From: Acidovorax sp. NO-1
GTDB lineage: Bacteria; Pseudomonadota; Gammaproteobacteria; Burkholderiales; Burkholderiaceae_C
Length of the DNA: 64,000 nt
Direction: 5' to 3'
NCBI RefSeq assembly: GCF_000238595.1
Contig: NZ_AGTS01000046.1
Span: forward strand, 1 to 64,000
Position numbers and translations under genes: made by a program. The number at the start of each line of letters is the position of its first letter. Position 1 is the first letter of the stretch. Shown piece by piece: positions 8,784 through 18,202 of this stretch. The notes under the pieces are model-generated. The model ran no database searches. It worked only from the letters and a program-made list of their open reading frames with translations, and was not told the DNA's origin.

Positions 8784-10002
8784 AGCCATAGATTGCCGCG
8801 CCCAGGACGAGCACAGAACCTGCCACGCCCAGCGCATGGTCAAACCCCTGGGCCTGTGACCCGGCCCGTGCCAGCAAGGCCGCCGCCATGGGCGGCCCCG
8901 CGATCTGCCCGATGCCATACAGGGCGGTCATCAGCCCGGTAAAACCGGCTCCCGCCTGCGGCCACTGGTGCCGCGCCTCTTGAAGCGCAAAGAACGTGAT
9001 GGCCGTGAACGGCAGCCCGAGCAGCAGGCTGCCGAGCGCAAACCCCGTGCGCCCCGGCCACACCAGCCCCAGGCCGATGGCCACGGCCTGCAGCAAAAAG
9101 GCCCCGGCCAGCAGCATGCGCCGGTCCCGCGTGGGCGCGATCCGTGTCGACAGGAACGCGCCGAGCGCTACCCCTGCGCCAAACATGGGCCAGAAAAGAT
9201 CGGGCCAGAGCGACCCCGCAGGCAGCGCTGCACGCGCGATGACGGGCAGGAACGTCGCGGTGATGATGTACCCCAGGCCCGCAAGGCTGTAGGCCGTGGC
9301 CAGGAGGGCGCGCTCTGGCACGGGGCGCGCGGCGGGTTGCGGTGGGGCATCTTTTGCCACCTCAGGCTCAGGCTTCGGAGCTTCAGATCCCCGGATGACC
9401 GTCCACGCGCCACCACACAGCACGGCCGCCAGCACGGCAAACGCCAGCCAGCCCGCCGCAGCGCTCCAGCCTGCAGCGACCATGGCGCCGGTGGGCAGGC
9501 CGGTGAACACAATGCCCAGGCCCGGTCCGCAAAAGATCAGCCCTCCCAGGGCCGGACGCCCCAGGTGCGCCAGCCGCCCCATGCACCAGTTGGCGGTGCC
9601 AAGAAACACCAGCGCGCTGACCACCCCCGCCAGCAGGCGCAGCAGCGCCCACGATGCCGGCCACGGGAGGGCCAGCAGCCCGGTGAGTAGCACCGTGGCC
9701 ACGAGCCCGCCGCGCACGAGCGCCGCATTGCCGGGCACCGCACTGGCCCCCCACCGCCGGCCCAGCCAGGGCAGGGCCATGTACAGCAGCGCACCCGCCA
9801 GGTAGCCCGCGTAGTTGGCCGTGGCCAGCCAGCTGCCGGTGGCGATGTCCACCACCCCGTCGTGCAGCATCATGGGCAGCAGCGGGGTGAAGGCAAAGCG
9901 CCCGATGCCCATCGCCACGGCCAGCGCCGCCATGCCGGCCAGCGCCACGCGCAGCGGAGAGGTCCCGTCTGCGGGCTGATGAGGAAAAGAAACCGGTTGC
10001 AC
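8758..10002 (-). CDS. YbfB/YjiJ-family MFS transporter
   Basis: 414 residues with about 12 hydrophobic segments. The motif MGIGRFAFTPLLPMML near residue 36 is the hallmark of the YbfB/YjiJ group of MFS proteins (DUF1228), whose substrates are mostly unknown. There is a basic loop WTVIRGSEAPKPEPE at mid-protein, as in two-bundle MFS carriers. It is divergent from a LysR regulator 91 bp away, a common arrangement in which the regulator controls the transporter. Confidence 0.88.
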   Translation of the reverse strand: MQPVSFPHQPADGTSPLRVALAGMAALAVAMGIGRFAFTPLLPMMLHDGVVDIATGSWLATANYAGYLAGALLYMALPWLGRRWGASAVPGNAALVRGGLVATVLLTGLLALPWPASWALLRLLAGVVSALVFLGTANWCMGRLAHLGRPALGGLIFCGPGLGIVFTGLPTGAMVAAGWSAAAGWLAFAVLAAVLCGGAWTVIRGSEAPKPEPEVAKDAPPQPAARPVPERALLATAYSLAGLGYIITATFLPVIARAALPAGSLWPDLFWPMFGAGVALGAFLSTRIAPTRDRRMLLAGAFLLQAVAIGLGLVWPGRTGFALGSLLLGLPFTAITFFALQEARHQWPQAGAGFTGLMTALYGIGQIAGPPMAAALLARAGSQAQGFDHALGVAGSVLVLGAAIYGFMAWRWRR

Positions 10003-10093
10003 TGCGCAAGATCAGGAAAGGATTGCCACTCGGGACCGTGTTGCATATCATCTTATCAAGAGATTGAATTTTTGAAATACATATTGTTTTGAG

Positions 10094-10963
10094 ATGGAAA
10101 ACGCTTCAACGCCGCTGGACCTTGCGGCACTTGACATCTTTCGCACCGTGGCAGCTGAGGGCAGCGTCACGCGTGCTGCCGAACAGCTGCGGCGAGCGCA
10201 ATCCAACGTCACCACCCGCGTGCGCCAGCTCGAATCCGAGCTGGGTACCGAGCTGTTCCTGCGCGAGGGCAAACGCATGGCGCTGACCCCGGAGGGCCAG
10301 GTGCTGCTGGGCTATGCCGACCGCTTGCTTGCGCTGGCCGAGGAAGCGCGCCAGGCGTTGCGTCCGGGGCAACCAACGGGTCGCCTGCGCCTGGGCTCCA
10401 TGGAGAGTACCGCCGCCAGCCGCCTTCCTGCGCCGCTGGCCCGGCTGCACAGCCGGTGGCCGGACGTGGGACTGGAACTCTCCACCGCGCCCACACGCGA
10501 GCTGCTGGAGCGCCTGCGCGCCCATACGCTGGACGCCGTGCTGGTGGCCTGGCCGCCCGGCCAGGCGCCTGACCCTGCGCTGGAAACACGGCCAGTGTTC
10601 GTCGAAGAACTGCTGCTGGTGCTTCCGGCCGGGCACCCGCCGGTCAAACACCCCCAGGATGTACAGGCGGCCTCGCTCGCGGTGTTCGAGCCTGGTTGCA
10701 CCTACCGCCGCATCGCACAGGACTGGTTCGCTTCCCGCGCAACGCAGCCGCAGTTGCTGGAGCTGAACTCCTACCATGCCATCCTGGCCTGCGTGGCGGG
10801 CGGGGGCTGTGCGGGTGTGGTGCCCCGTTCGGTGCTCGAGCTCTCGCCGCAGGCGGCGATGCTGCGCCAGCAACCGCTGACCACTATCAGCACCCTGCTC
10901 GTGTGGCGCCAGGGGTACCGCTCTGCGGCGCTGGATGCCTTGCAGCAGGTGCTGGCGGCCTGA
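10094..10963 (+). CDS. LysR-family transcriptional regulator
   Basis: 289 residues. The N-terminal winged HTH reads LDIFRTVAAEGSVTRAAEQL then VTTRVRQLESELGTELFLRE, typical of LysR. The effector domain (about 90-285) starts GRLRLGSMESTAA. It sits divergent from the YbfB-type MFS gene; the 91-bp gap is AT-rich compared with its surroundings and is the likely control region for both. Its effector is not evident from sequence. Confidence 0.93.
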   Translation: MENASTPLDLAALDIFRTVAAEGSVTRAAEQLRRAQSNVTTRVRQLESELGTELFLREGKRMALTPEGQVLLGYADRLLALAEEARQALRPGQPTGRLRLGSMESTAASRLPAPLARLHSRWPDVGLELSTAPTRELLERLRAHTLDAVLVAWPPGQAPDPALETRPVFVEELLLVLPAGHPPVKHPQDVQAASLAVFEPGCTYRRIAQDWFASRATQPQLLELNSYHAILACVAGGGCAGVVPRSVLELSPQAAMLRQQPLTTISTLLVWRQGYRSAALDALQQVLAA

Positions 10964-10998
10964 CCTCCCCTCTCTTTTCTTTCACGCACAAGCCTCCC

Positions 10999-12147
10999 AT
11001 GACCTTCCAACCTCTTTGGCGAGCACTCTCGCTTCGTCTGCCCATCCTCCAGGGCCCCATGACGGGTTCCGACACCCCGGCACTGGCGGCGGCTGTGTCT
11101 GCTGCCGGAGGGCTGGGCATGCTGGGCTGCGGGATGCGGTCCCCCAGCGCCATGGCCGAGGCTGCGGCCGAGGTGCGGCGGCGCACGGACCGGCCCTTCG
11201 GGCTCAATCTCTTTGTGCAGGACACGCCCACGCCCGACCCCGCCACGGTGGAGCGTGCGCTTGCACGTCTGGCGCCGCTGTACGCCGAGTTCGGTCTTCA
11301 GCCCGCAGCGCCCGCCCAATGGTGCGAGGATTTCGCAAGCCAGTTCGATGCATTGGTGGAGGCGCGCCCGGCAGTGGCAAGTTTTACCTTCGGCATCCTC
11401 AATGGCGCGCAGGTCGAGCGGCTGCATGGTGCGGGGTGCACCGTCATCGGCACGGCCACGACGGTGGCCGAGGCAATCGCCTGGGCTGATGTGGGCGCGG
11501 ACGCGGTATGCGCTTCGGGCATGGAGGCCGGAGGCCACCGTGGCACTTTTTTGCCCATGGGACGCCCCGACCCCCGAGGGCCGGTGGCAGGCGAACCGGC
11601 AGGGCAGAGCGGCCCCTCGCACGCCGACTTTGCTGCGGCCATGGTGGGCACGATGGCGCTCGTCCCGCAGTGCGTGGACGCGCTGCACCCCCGGGGGGTG
11701 GCCGTGATCGCGGCGGGCGGCATCATGGACGGGCGCGGCATTGCGGCGGCGCAGGCCCTCGGTGCGGACGCCGTGCAGATGGGTACGGCCTTTCTGGCCT
11801 GCACGGAATCGGGCATTGGCCAGGCGTACCGGGATGCACTGGCGCGCGCACAGGGCACAGATACGCGCGTGACACGCGTCTTCTCAGGCCGCCCCGCGCG
11901 CGGCATCGTGAACACGATGATGGAACGGCTGGCGCGCGACGAGGCCGCAATTCCCGCCTATCCCGTGCAGAACGCGCTGACCGGCACCTTGCGCCGCACT
12001 GCAGCCGCGCAGGGGCGCGATGACTACCTCTCGCTGTGGGCAGGCCAGGGAGTGGCCGCGGCACGCGCATTGCCTGCGGGTGAGCTGGTTGCGGCGCTGG
12101 AGCAGGAGTGGTGTGCAGCGCTGGGCAGGTCACCATCGCAAGCCTGA
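10999..12147 (+). CDS. Nitronate monooxygenase / 2-nitropropane dioxygenase family flavoprotein
   Basis: 382 residues, TIM-barrel FMN enzyme. Visible landmarks are LRLPILQGPMTGSDTPALAA at the N-terminus, the conserved CASGMEAGGHRG segment, IAAGGIMDGRGIAAAQALGA with the phosphate-binding glycines, and ADAVQMGTAFLACTES. These match class I nitronate monooxygenases, which oxidise alkyl nitronates; related proteins reduce enoyl thioesters. The start is the ATG 35 bp after the LysR stop, so the two may be co-transcribed. Confidence 0.88.
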   Translation: MTFQPLWRALSLRLPILQGPMTGSDTPALAAAVSAAGGLGMLGCGMRSPSAMAEAAAEVRRRTDRPFGLNLFVQDTPTPDPATVERALARLAPLYAEFGLQPAAPAQWCEDFASQFDALVEARPAVASFTFGILNGAQVERLHGAGCTVIGTATTVAEAIAWADVGADAVCASGMEAGGHRGTFLPMGRPDPRGPVAGEPAGQSGPSHADFAAAMVGTMALVPQCVDALHPRGVAVIAAGGIMDGRGIAAAQALGADAVQMGTAFLACTESGIGQAYRDALARAQGTDTRVTRVFSGRPARGIVNTMMERLARDEAAIPAYPVQNALTGTLRRTAAAQGRDDYLSLWAGQGVAAARALPAGELVAALEQEWCAALGRSPSQA

Positions 12148-12176
12148 TCGAATCCAAACAACACTGCGGCAGGTAT

Positions 12177-13169
12177 TCAGGGCCGGGCGTTGAACCAGCG
12201 CAGGAACCGCTGGCGCCGCAGCCACCAGCCGCGCAGCAGGTAGGCGCGTGACAGTTCTGCCGGTGCCAGTGGCGAAACCTCTACAAAGTTGCGGCGCAGC
12301 TCATCAGCCACCTCGACCGCGCCCGCGCGGCACGCGGCACGCATCGCCCCCACCAGGCTGCGCGCCGCCTGCTGCGCCAGGGCCAGACGCAGGTTCTGGT
12401 GGCTGGCACAGGGCGAAGCCTGCAGCGCCTGCGCAAAAGGCAGCAGCGCCGCAGACTGGTCCAGCGCCTTGGGCACGCTCATGCTGGCCAGGATGCTGCC
12501 CGCGCGCTGGCGGTAGGCCACCCAGGGTCGGGGCTCGTAATAAAAACTGCGGGCACGCAGGGCCATCAGGGGCATGGTGGCCATGTCCTCGAAATGCCGG
12601 CCCACGGGAAAGCGCAGCCCATCGCCCCAGAGCATGCGCCGCGAGATCTTGGACCACGCGTGCAGTTCGCCCGTGGACAGCATGCCCGCCAGCAAGGCGC
12701 AGCGGTCATGCTCCAGCCGGGACGCCGGGCCCCGGAAGCTGCGCCGGTGGTGCTCGCCGCGCAACCGGTGCTTGAGGCGTACACGCTCGCGCCACACCGA
12801 AAAATCGCAGAGCACCACATCCGGCGCGTGCGCCTGCACGATGGTGCGCAGGCGGGCGATGCTGCCGGGCAGCAGCTTGTCGTCGGAGTCGAGGAACCAC
12901 AGGTACTCGCCCTGCGCGGCATCGATCATCGTATTGCGCGCTGCGCTCAGGCCGGCGTTGCGCTCGTGCCTGAGCATTTGCAGGCGCCCCGGCCAACGCC
13001 CGGCCAGTTCCTGCATCAGCGCCCAGCTGCCGTCGGTGGAACAGTCGTCCAGCACCAGTATCTGCACGCCTGCGTCGTCGCCCAGCTGGTCGATGACGGA
13101 CGCCAGACACTCGTGCAGCCAAGGCTGCACGTTGTACACAGGCACGAGGACGCTCAGCCACGGCAGCAC
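12177..13169 (-). CDS. Family 2 glycosyltransferase
   Basis: 330 residues. A GT-A fold is shown by LSVLVPVYNVQPWLHECLAS, the nucleotide-binding LVLDDCSTDGSW, NAGLSAARNTMIDAA and the metal-binding LDSDD. The frame stays open far upstream, but the ligase gene ends at 13171, so a GTG start at 13169, one base after that stop, is the best choice and implies translational coupling. It belongs to a three-gene minus-strand set with an O-antigen ligase-like protein and a GT4 enzyme, pointing to lipopolysaccharide or exopolysaccharide assembly at the cytoplasmic face. The donor sugar is unknown. Confidence 0.9.
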   Translation of the reverse strand: MLPWLSVLVPVYNVQPWLHECLASVIDQLGDDAGVQILVLDDCSTDGSWALMQELAGRWPGRLQMLRHERNAGLSAARNTMIDAAQGEYLWFLDSDDKLLPGSIARLRTIVQAHAPDVVLCDFSVWRERVRLKHRLRGEHHRRSFRGPASRLEHDRCALLAGMLSTGELHAWSKISRRMLWGDGLRFPVGRHFEDMATMPLMALRARSFYYEPRPWVAYRQRAGSILASMSVPKALDQSAALLPFAQALQASPCASHQNLRLALAQQAARSLVGAMRAACRAGAVEVADELRRNFVEVSPLAPAELSRAYLLRGWWLRRQRFLRWFNARP

Positions 13170-13170
13170 G

Positions 13171-14418
13171 TCAGTGTTCCCGCTCGACGCCCTGCAGCGC
13201 GGCCCACAGCACGGCCACATAGAACACGAAGCACATGATGCCGCTGTTGTGGTTGAAGAAGGGCTGCGACATGCCAAATACGAGATAACTCGCGGGCACG
13301 ACGGTGCCCATGGTGCGCAGCGCCAACGCGGCGCGCCAGGCGGGGGTGTCCTCGGCATGGCGGGCCATGCGCCTGCGGGTCGGCCAGAACATGCCCAGCA
13401 CCCAGGCATGCAGGGCCAGCGGCAGCAGGACACCCCCGAGCCCCACCTTGACCCAGCCATCCAGGAAGACGTTGTGGACTTCCCGGTAATACATCATCTC
13501 CGGGACATACTCGCCCGCGTCCACGCGGCGCTGCATCTCTTCGACAAAACCGTGCGCGCCCCAGCCCAGCCAGGGTTTTTGCGGAATCATCTGGGCCACC
13601 AGCTGGTACTGCGCGAGCCGCAAGCCCAGCGAGGTGTTTTCCTGCCCCTCGTGTACGTACCCGCTGATCTCGGTGGCCGCAAGACCCACACGCTCCTTGA
13701 AGCGCGGCGTGAAGCCCAGCACCAGCACCAGCGCCGCCAGCACAAGTGCGAGCGCCGCGAGCACGCGCCCGAACCTGTGCGGGCGCAGGCTCCACACCAC
13801 CCACAGCCACAGCGGGAAGACGGCCCCTACCGCCAGCCAGCCCCCGCGCGACTGCGACAGCAGCGAGGCTGCAAACCCCAGGACCACCGCCAGCCCCATA
13901 ACCACCCGCCACGGCCAGCGGTGCTGGCGCCAGAAAACCGCCAGGGGCACCGCGGCCAGGCACGCCAGCAGCAACGCCAGGTTGCCCCACTGGATGGCGT
14001 TGGTGTAGCCGGTCGCACGTTCCAAGCCGAGACCCCATACCTGCCAGAACGCCAGCACCCCCATGCCGATGCAGCCGATGGGCAGCCCCGCCAGAAAGGC
14101 CCGCGGCGGTGGCGGGCTGGCCGTGATGTACAGCAGGCACAGCGCCCCGAGGAACCATTTGAGGGCCTTGTCCCAGCGGGACACCCCCGTGTCAAGCGAC
14201 ATCAGATACGCCATGCAGCCCATGCCCAGCAGCAGCAGCGCCAACCCCAGCGTCGGTGCGCCCGGCTTGTGCCTCAGCCATGCGGGCGCAAAACACACGG
14301 CTCCCAGCAACAGCAGCAGCGCTGCATAGGAATAGCCCGAGGGCACCCACAGTGCCAGGGCCGGCAGCAAGAAGGCGGCCACGGTGGTGGTGCGCGCAGA
14401 CAGTGCCATTGCCTTCAT
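13171..14418 (-). CDS. O-antigen ligase/polymerase-like (Wzy_C domain) membrane protein
   Basis: 415 residues with about 10-12 transmembrane segments. A long extracytoplasmic loop (about 250-330) carries ENTSLGLRLAQYQLVAQMIP, PWLGWGAHGF and EVHNVFLDGWVKVGLGG, features of the Wzy_C family that includes WaaL ligases and O-antigen polymerases. These join undecaprenyl-linked glycan to lipid A core, or polymerise it, on the periplasmic face. The start ATG at 14418 overlaps the upstream glycosyltransferase stop as ATGA, so the genes are coupled. Ligase and polymerase cannot be separated from sequence alone. Confidence 0.85.
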   Translation of the reverse strand: MKAMALSARTTTVAAFLLPALALWVPSGYSYAALLLLLGAVCFAPAWLRHKPGAPTLGLALLLLGMGCMAYLMSLDTGVSRWDKALKWFLGALCLLYITASPPPPRAFLAGLPIGCIGMGVLAFWQVWGLGLERATGYTNAIQWGNLALLLACLAAVPLAVFWRQHRWPWRVVMGLAVVLGFAASLLSQSRGGWLAVGAVFPLWLWVVWSLRPHRFGRVLAALALVLAALVLVLGFTPRFKERVGLAATEISGYVHEGQENTSLGLRLAQYQLVAQMIPQKPWLGWGAHGFVEEMQRRVDAGEYVPEMMYYREVHNVFLDGWVKVGLGGVLLPLALHAWVLGMFWPTRRRMARHAEDTPAWRAALALRTMGTVVPASYLVFGMSQPFFNHNSGIMCFVFYVAVLWAALQGVEREH

Positions 14419-15506
14419 GCCGAGCCCCCGTTCATCAGGAGCGCCCGGTAGCGCTGCCACATCAGCTCGTGCCCGTGGGCTTTCAGCGCCTGCGCGCGCG
14501 CCGCGGCCCCGAGGCGGGCGGCCATGGCAGGGTCCAGCAGCACCTGTTGCAGGGCATCGGCAAGGGCTGTAGCGTCACCGGGCGGCACCAGCAGACCCGT
14601 GCGGCCCTGGTCGATCACTTCGCGCACCCCGACCACGTCGGTGGCGACGCAGGCGCAGCCTGCGGCCATGGCCTCCACCAGCGCCAAAGGCATGCCCTCC
14701 CACCGGCTGGAAAGCACAAAAACCTGCGTGGCGGCCAGGCGCTCGGGCAGGTTGCTCACGTTGCCCAGAAATCGCACCTGGGCGTTGAGACCCAGACGCT
14801 CCGCCAGCGCCCGCGCCTGGCGCAACAGGCGTTCGCTGCCCGCTCCCGCAAGGTACAGCGCAGGCGTCAGGCCCCTGTCACGCAGCAGCGCCAGGGCATG
14901 GATGAGCGTCGCATGGTCTTTCTGCCGCGCAAAACGTGAGGCCATCAGGATGGCCGGCTCCCGGTCTTGCCAGCGCGGCGGCAACAAACTTTCGGGAAAG
15001 CGTTCGAGCGCAATGCCATTGGGGATGGCCAGGCACTGAGCGGGCGCAAACCCACGCTCAATCAGGCTGGTGCGCACCCCCTCGGACACGCCAATGCTGG
15101 CCTGCGTGTGCGGTGCGAGTGCCAGCGCCTGGCGCAGGCGCCGCCGCGTGTACCGCTCGCGCGCGTTGTGCTCCACGTGGAAGATGCGCGGCACGCCTTC
15201 GGCCACCGCTGCCTGCCGCCCCCAGATATGGTCGCTGAATCCGTGGGCAAAGACCACGTCGGGCCTCCAGGCACGGATGATGCGGCGCAACTCCCACACC
15301 GTGAGCGCGTGCAGCCAGTTGGAGACCACCCTCACCTCAAGGCCCCGTGCCCGCAGCGCCTCCACCCGATCCATGCGGGTGCTGCGCTTGCGCCGCAGCA
15401 CCAGCAGCACCTCCATGCCCGGGGTGCGCTGTGCGGCTTCGCACAAATCCACCGCCACCTGCGTAGCGCCGGAAAAACCACCGGTGACAAAGTGCAGTAC
15501 CTTCAC
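14415..15506 (-). CDS. GT4-type glycosyltransferase
   Basis: 363 residues, GT-B fold. The N-terminal half has KVLHFVTGGFSGATQVAVDL with the acceptor-side glycine loop; the C-terminal half has the donor site ILMASRFARQKDHATLIHAL and the EX7E-type segment SRWEGMPLALVEAMAAGCA. First gene of the three-gene polysaccharide operon, with ATGA overlap into the next gene. A divergent capsular sugar transferase gene lies 72 bp away. Confidence 0.9.
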   Translation of the reverse strand: MKVLHFVTGGFSGATQVAVDLCEAAQRTPGMEVLLVLRRKRSTRMDRVEALRARGLEVRVVSNWLHALTVWELRRIIRAWRPDVVFAHGFSDHIWGRQAAVAEGVPRIFHVEHNARERYTRRRLRQALALAPHTQASIGVSEGVRTSLIERGFAPAQCLAIPNGIALERFPESLLPPRWQDREPAILMASRFARQKDHATLIHALALLRDRGLTPALYLAGAGSERLLRQARALAERLGLNAQVRFLGNVSNLPERLAATQVFVLSSRWEGMPLALVEAMAAGCACVATDVVGVREVIDQGRTGLLVPPGDATALADALQQVLLDPAMAARLGAAARAQALKAHGHELMWQRYRALLMNGGSA

Positions 15507-15578
15507 GGCGCTTCAGCCTGGTCGCCCAACCGACGGCCGTGATGCAGCACCCGGCCCTGACGGACAATTCGCCCCACC

Positions 15579-16535
15579 ATGAAGCGAATCCCTGCCAGCC
15601 TTTTCCGATGGGCACTGCGCTGCGCCCGGCCGCGCCAGCGTGCCAGCTATGCCATGCCGGCGCCCAGTATCTACCAGGGCAGCAGTGTCGCTGCGGCCAC
15701 TGCGGATGAGCCCATCCCTTTGATCTTGTGGACATATTGGAACCAGCCCGAGCCCGACGCGTTCGTGCGCCAATGCCTTCAGAGCTGGCAGCAGCATTGC
15801 CCCGGCTACGCCCTGCGGCTGGTCCACCCGGGCAACCTGCACGACTATGTGCCCCGCGACCACCTGCCAGACGCTTTCACGGCGCTGCACCCGACCAAAC
15901 AGTCCGACTGGCTGCGGCTGTACCTGGTGCACCGTTTCGGTGGCTACTGGCTTGATGCGACCATCGTGCTGACACGCGCCCCTGACTGGCTGGACGCACT
16001 GCGCCTGCAGCAGGGTGCCGGATTCGTTGGGTTTTACCTTGGTGGCTTTACGCACAACCCTGCCTGCCCCGTCGTTGAAAGCTGGGCTTTCGGTGCGCCG
16101 CCGGGCGATCCGTTCGTGGGCGCATGGCAGCGCGAGTTCCACCACGCCCTGATCGAGGCCGGTCCCGCCAGCTACCTGGCCCGGCTGCGCCAGCAGGAGG
16201 ATGGTGGCGCAGCGGTGCTGCAGGGCATTGCGGACCCGGCGTACCTGCTGATCCACGTGGCGGCGCAACAGGTGCTGGGACGCGCCAACGCGTTCCGGCT
16301 CGTACTGCTGCGCGCCGAGGACACCGCCTTTTTCTACCAGCAGGCCCTGTGGTGGAAGTGGTACCTGCTCTACCCCAGGCTGTGCCTGGTACCCGACGCG
16401 GCGCAGCCCGCGCCGCTCATCAAGCTGCGCGGCGGGGAGCGGCGTCATTTCGCGCAGATGATCGCTCAGCACGGGGAACCGGTTTCGGGCAGCATCTGGC
16501 AACGCGCATGCGCGGAGGCGCGCACCGGTCAGTGA
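15579..16535 (+). CDS. Capsular polysaccharide synthesis-type glycosyltransferase
   Basis: 318 residues. The region IPLILWTYWNQPEPDAFVRQ, then KQSDWLRLYLVHRFGGYWLD with the DXD-like ATIVL site, matches the Caps_synth / GT32-like family that transfers sugars in capsule and LPS synthesis. The C-terminal third is less conserved. It is divergent from the GT4-ligase-GT2 operon, so the four genes make a compact surface-glycan block. Its 3' end overlaps the opposite-strand zinc-finger gene by 7 bp. Confidence 0.82.
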   Translation: MKRIPASLFRWALRCARPRQRASYAMPAPSIYQGSSVAAATADEPIPLILWTYWNQPEPDAFVRQCLQSWQQHCPGYALRLVHPGNLHDYVPRDHLPDAFTALHPTKQSDWLRLYLVHRFGGYWLDATIVLTRAPDWLDALRLQQGAGFVGFYLGGFTHNPACPVVESWAFGAPPGDPFVGAWQREFHHALIEAGPASYLARLRQQEDGGAAVLQGIADPAYLLIHVAAQQVLGRANAFRLVLLRAEDTAFFYQQALWWKWYLLYPRLCLVPDAAQPAPLIKLRGGERRHFAQMIAQHGEPVSGSIWQRACAEARTGQ

Positions 16536-16735
16536 CCGGCCCTCGCCGTTTCGCCGGCCTTCAGGCGGTACACCGTGCCGCAGTACGGGCACTTGGCTTC
16601 ACCCGTACGGGCCACGTCCAGATACACCTTGGGGTGGCCGCTCCACAGCTTCATGTCGGCCTTGGGGCTGGGGCAGAAAACGCCGCCCTGGGGGTTCAGG
16701 TCTTTGGCCAGGAGTTCAACGGTAGCTTGCGACAT
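16529..16735 (-). CDS. Small zinc-finger protein (zf-CHCC / NDUFS6-like)
   Basis: 68 residues. The pattern has one Cys at GGVFCPSP, a histidine at SGHPKVYLD and the pair CPYCGTVYRL, the Cys-His-Cys-Cys zinc site of the zf-CHCC family seen in NDUFS6-like proteins. In Betaproteobacteria it typically sits beside ilvE, as here (5 bp after it), suggesting co-transcription. The exact role is unknown. Confidence 0.88.
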   Translation of the reverse strand: MSQATVELLAKDLNPQGGVFCPSPKADMKLWSGHPKVYLDVARTGEAKCPYCGTVYRLKAGETARAGH

Positions 16736-16740
16736 GTTCT

Positions 16741-17679
16741 TCAGACCTTGCTCAGCCAGTGGGCGTATTTCGGGTTGCGGCCACCGACGATATCGAAGAA
16801 GGCGCTCTGGATCTTTTCGGTGATCGGGCCGCGCGAACCGCTGCCGAGTTCGATGCGGTCGAGTTCGCGAATGGGGGTCACTTCAGCGGCTGTACCGGTG
16901 AAGAAGGCCTCATCGGCGATGTACACCTCGTCGCGCGTGATGCGCTTTTGCACGATCTCCAGGCCCAGGTCCTTGGCGATATGGAACACGGTGTTGCGCG
17001 TGATGCCGTTCAGGGCACCGGCCGACAGGTCGGGCGTGTAGATCACGCCGTTCTTGATGACAAAGATGTTTTCGCCCGCACCTTCGGACACAAAACCCGA
17101 GCTGTCGAGCAGCAGTGCTTCGTCGTAGCCGTCGTCCAGCGCTTCCATGTTGGCGAGGATGGAATTGGTGTAGTTGCTCACCGCCTTGGCCTGCGTCATG
17201 GTGATGTTGACGTGGTGGCGGGTGTAGCTGCTGGTCTTGACGCGGATGCCGCGCTTCATGCCTTCTTCGCCCAGGTAGGCACCCCAGGCCCAGGCGGCCA
17301 CCATGAGGTGGATCTGGTTGCCCTTGGGCGAAACACCCAGCTTTTGCGAGCCGATCCAGGTCAATGGACGCAGATAGCAGGATTCGAGCTTGTTTTCACG
17401 CACCACAGCCTTCTGGGCTTCGTTCACCTCTTCCTTGGTGAAAGGAATCTTCATGCGCAGGATCTTGGCGCTGTTGAAGAGGCGATCGGTGTGCTCTTCC
17501 AGGCGGAAGATCGCCGTGCCGTTGGCGGTGTTGTAGGCGCGCACGCCTTCGAAGGCGCCGCAGCCGTAGTGCAGGGTGTGGGTCAGCACATGGATCTTGG
17601 CGTCGCGCCAATCGACCATCTGGCCGTCCATCCAGATCTTGCCGTCACGGTCGGCCATCGAGGGAACTACGGGGCTCAT
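16741..17679 (-). CDS. ilvE: Branched-chain amino acid aminotransferase
   Basis: 312 residues, fold-type IV PLP enzyme. Lys165 in MTQAKAVSNYTNSILANMEA is the expected Schiff-base lysine; YGCGAFEGVRAYNT and SEGAGENIFVIKNG are the substrate- and PLP-binding segments, and TGTAAEVTPIRELD is the conserved C-terminal loop. It performs the last step of Leu/Ile/Val synthesis with glutamate as amino donor, in the cytoplasm. Length is standard. The zinc-finger gene follows by 5 bp. Confidence 0.96.
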   Translation of the reverse strand: MSPVVPSMADRDGKIWMDGQMVDWRDAKIHVLTHTLHYGCGAFEGVRAYNTANGTAIFRLEEHTDRLFNSAKILRMKIPFTKEEVNEAQKAVVRENKLESCYLRPLTWIGSQKLGVSPKGNQIHLMVAAWAWGAYLGEEGMKRGIRVKTSSYTRHHVNITMTQAKAVSNYTNSILANMEALDDGYDEALLLDSSGFVSEGAGENIFVIKNGVIYTPDLSAGALNGITRNTVFHIAKDLGLEIVQKRITRDEVYIADEAFFTGTAAEVTPIRELDRIELGSGSRGPITEKIQSAFFDIVGGRNPKYAHWLSKV

Positions 17680-17718
17680 GGGTGTCCTTTGGTTGCTGTG
17701 GGTCGCAAAAGCGGGATT

Positions 17719-18153
17719 TTACGGGGCCGCGGGCGGTCCGCCCTCGCCGCCAGCGTCGGCGTGGTCCTCGGGGCGGAACAAGGTCCACGCCACCAGCTTG
17801 CCATGGAGAAATTCGCAGGTCACGTGCGAACGGGTGCCGTCGGTCCAGCGATAGGTCTCGGGGTCGGCGCCTTCGGTGGACAACTGCTCACCCAGTGCCT
17901 GCGTCATGGCCACCACATGCATGAGGTTCACGCCCTTGGCCAGCCGGGCGTTGAGCATGACCGCACTGCCCACGTACCCGATGGGCCGTCTGGCCGCCTT
18001 CTTCATCACGTTCATAAGCCGCGTGAAATGGAGCAGAGCCCACATGACCAGCCCGCCCACCACGGCCGCCACACCGGCCCAGCCGTAGGCATAAAAACCA
18101 AACCCGATCAGGGCCACCGCCCCCAGGGGCACCAGGATATTGCGCAAATTCAT
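17719..18153 (-). CDS. Conserved hypothetical small membrane protein
   Basis: 144 residues. Two adjacent hydrophobic stretches (about 8-24 and 26-45: GAVALIGFGFYAYGWAGVAA, then VVGGLVMWALLHF) form a hairpin, followed by a soluble tail with a basic segment and the phrase HVTCEFLHGKLVAWTLFRPE. I know this type as a family restricted largely to Burkholderiales and located near ilvE/radA; I do not know its function. Codon use matches its neighbours. It lies between radA and ilvE on the same strand with 39-49 bp gaps, consistent with one operon. Confidence 0.75.
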   Translation of the reverse strand: MNLRNILVPLGAVALIGFGFYAYGWAGVAAVVGGLVMWALLHFTRLMNVMKKAARRPIGYVGSAVMLNARLAKGVNLMHVVAMTQALGEQLSTEGADPETYRWTDGTRSHVTCEFLHGKLVAWTLFRPEDHADAGGEGGPPAAP

Positions 18154-18202
18154 AGGCTGGGATTGTCTTACGGCCTCAACCGTGTGTGGCTGTGGGCATT
18201 GC

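Noticed and set aside
10003-10093. Possible LysR operator
   Set aside because: There is AT-rich sequence with short partial dyads (tatcatcttatcaag) but no convincing T-N11-A symmetric site.
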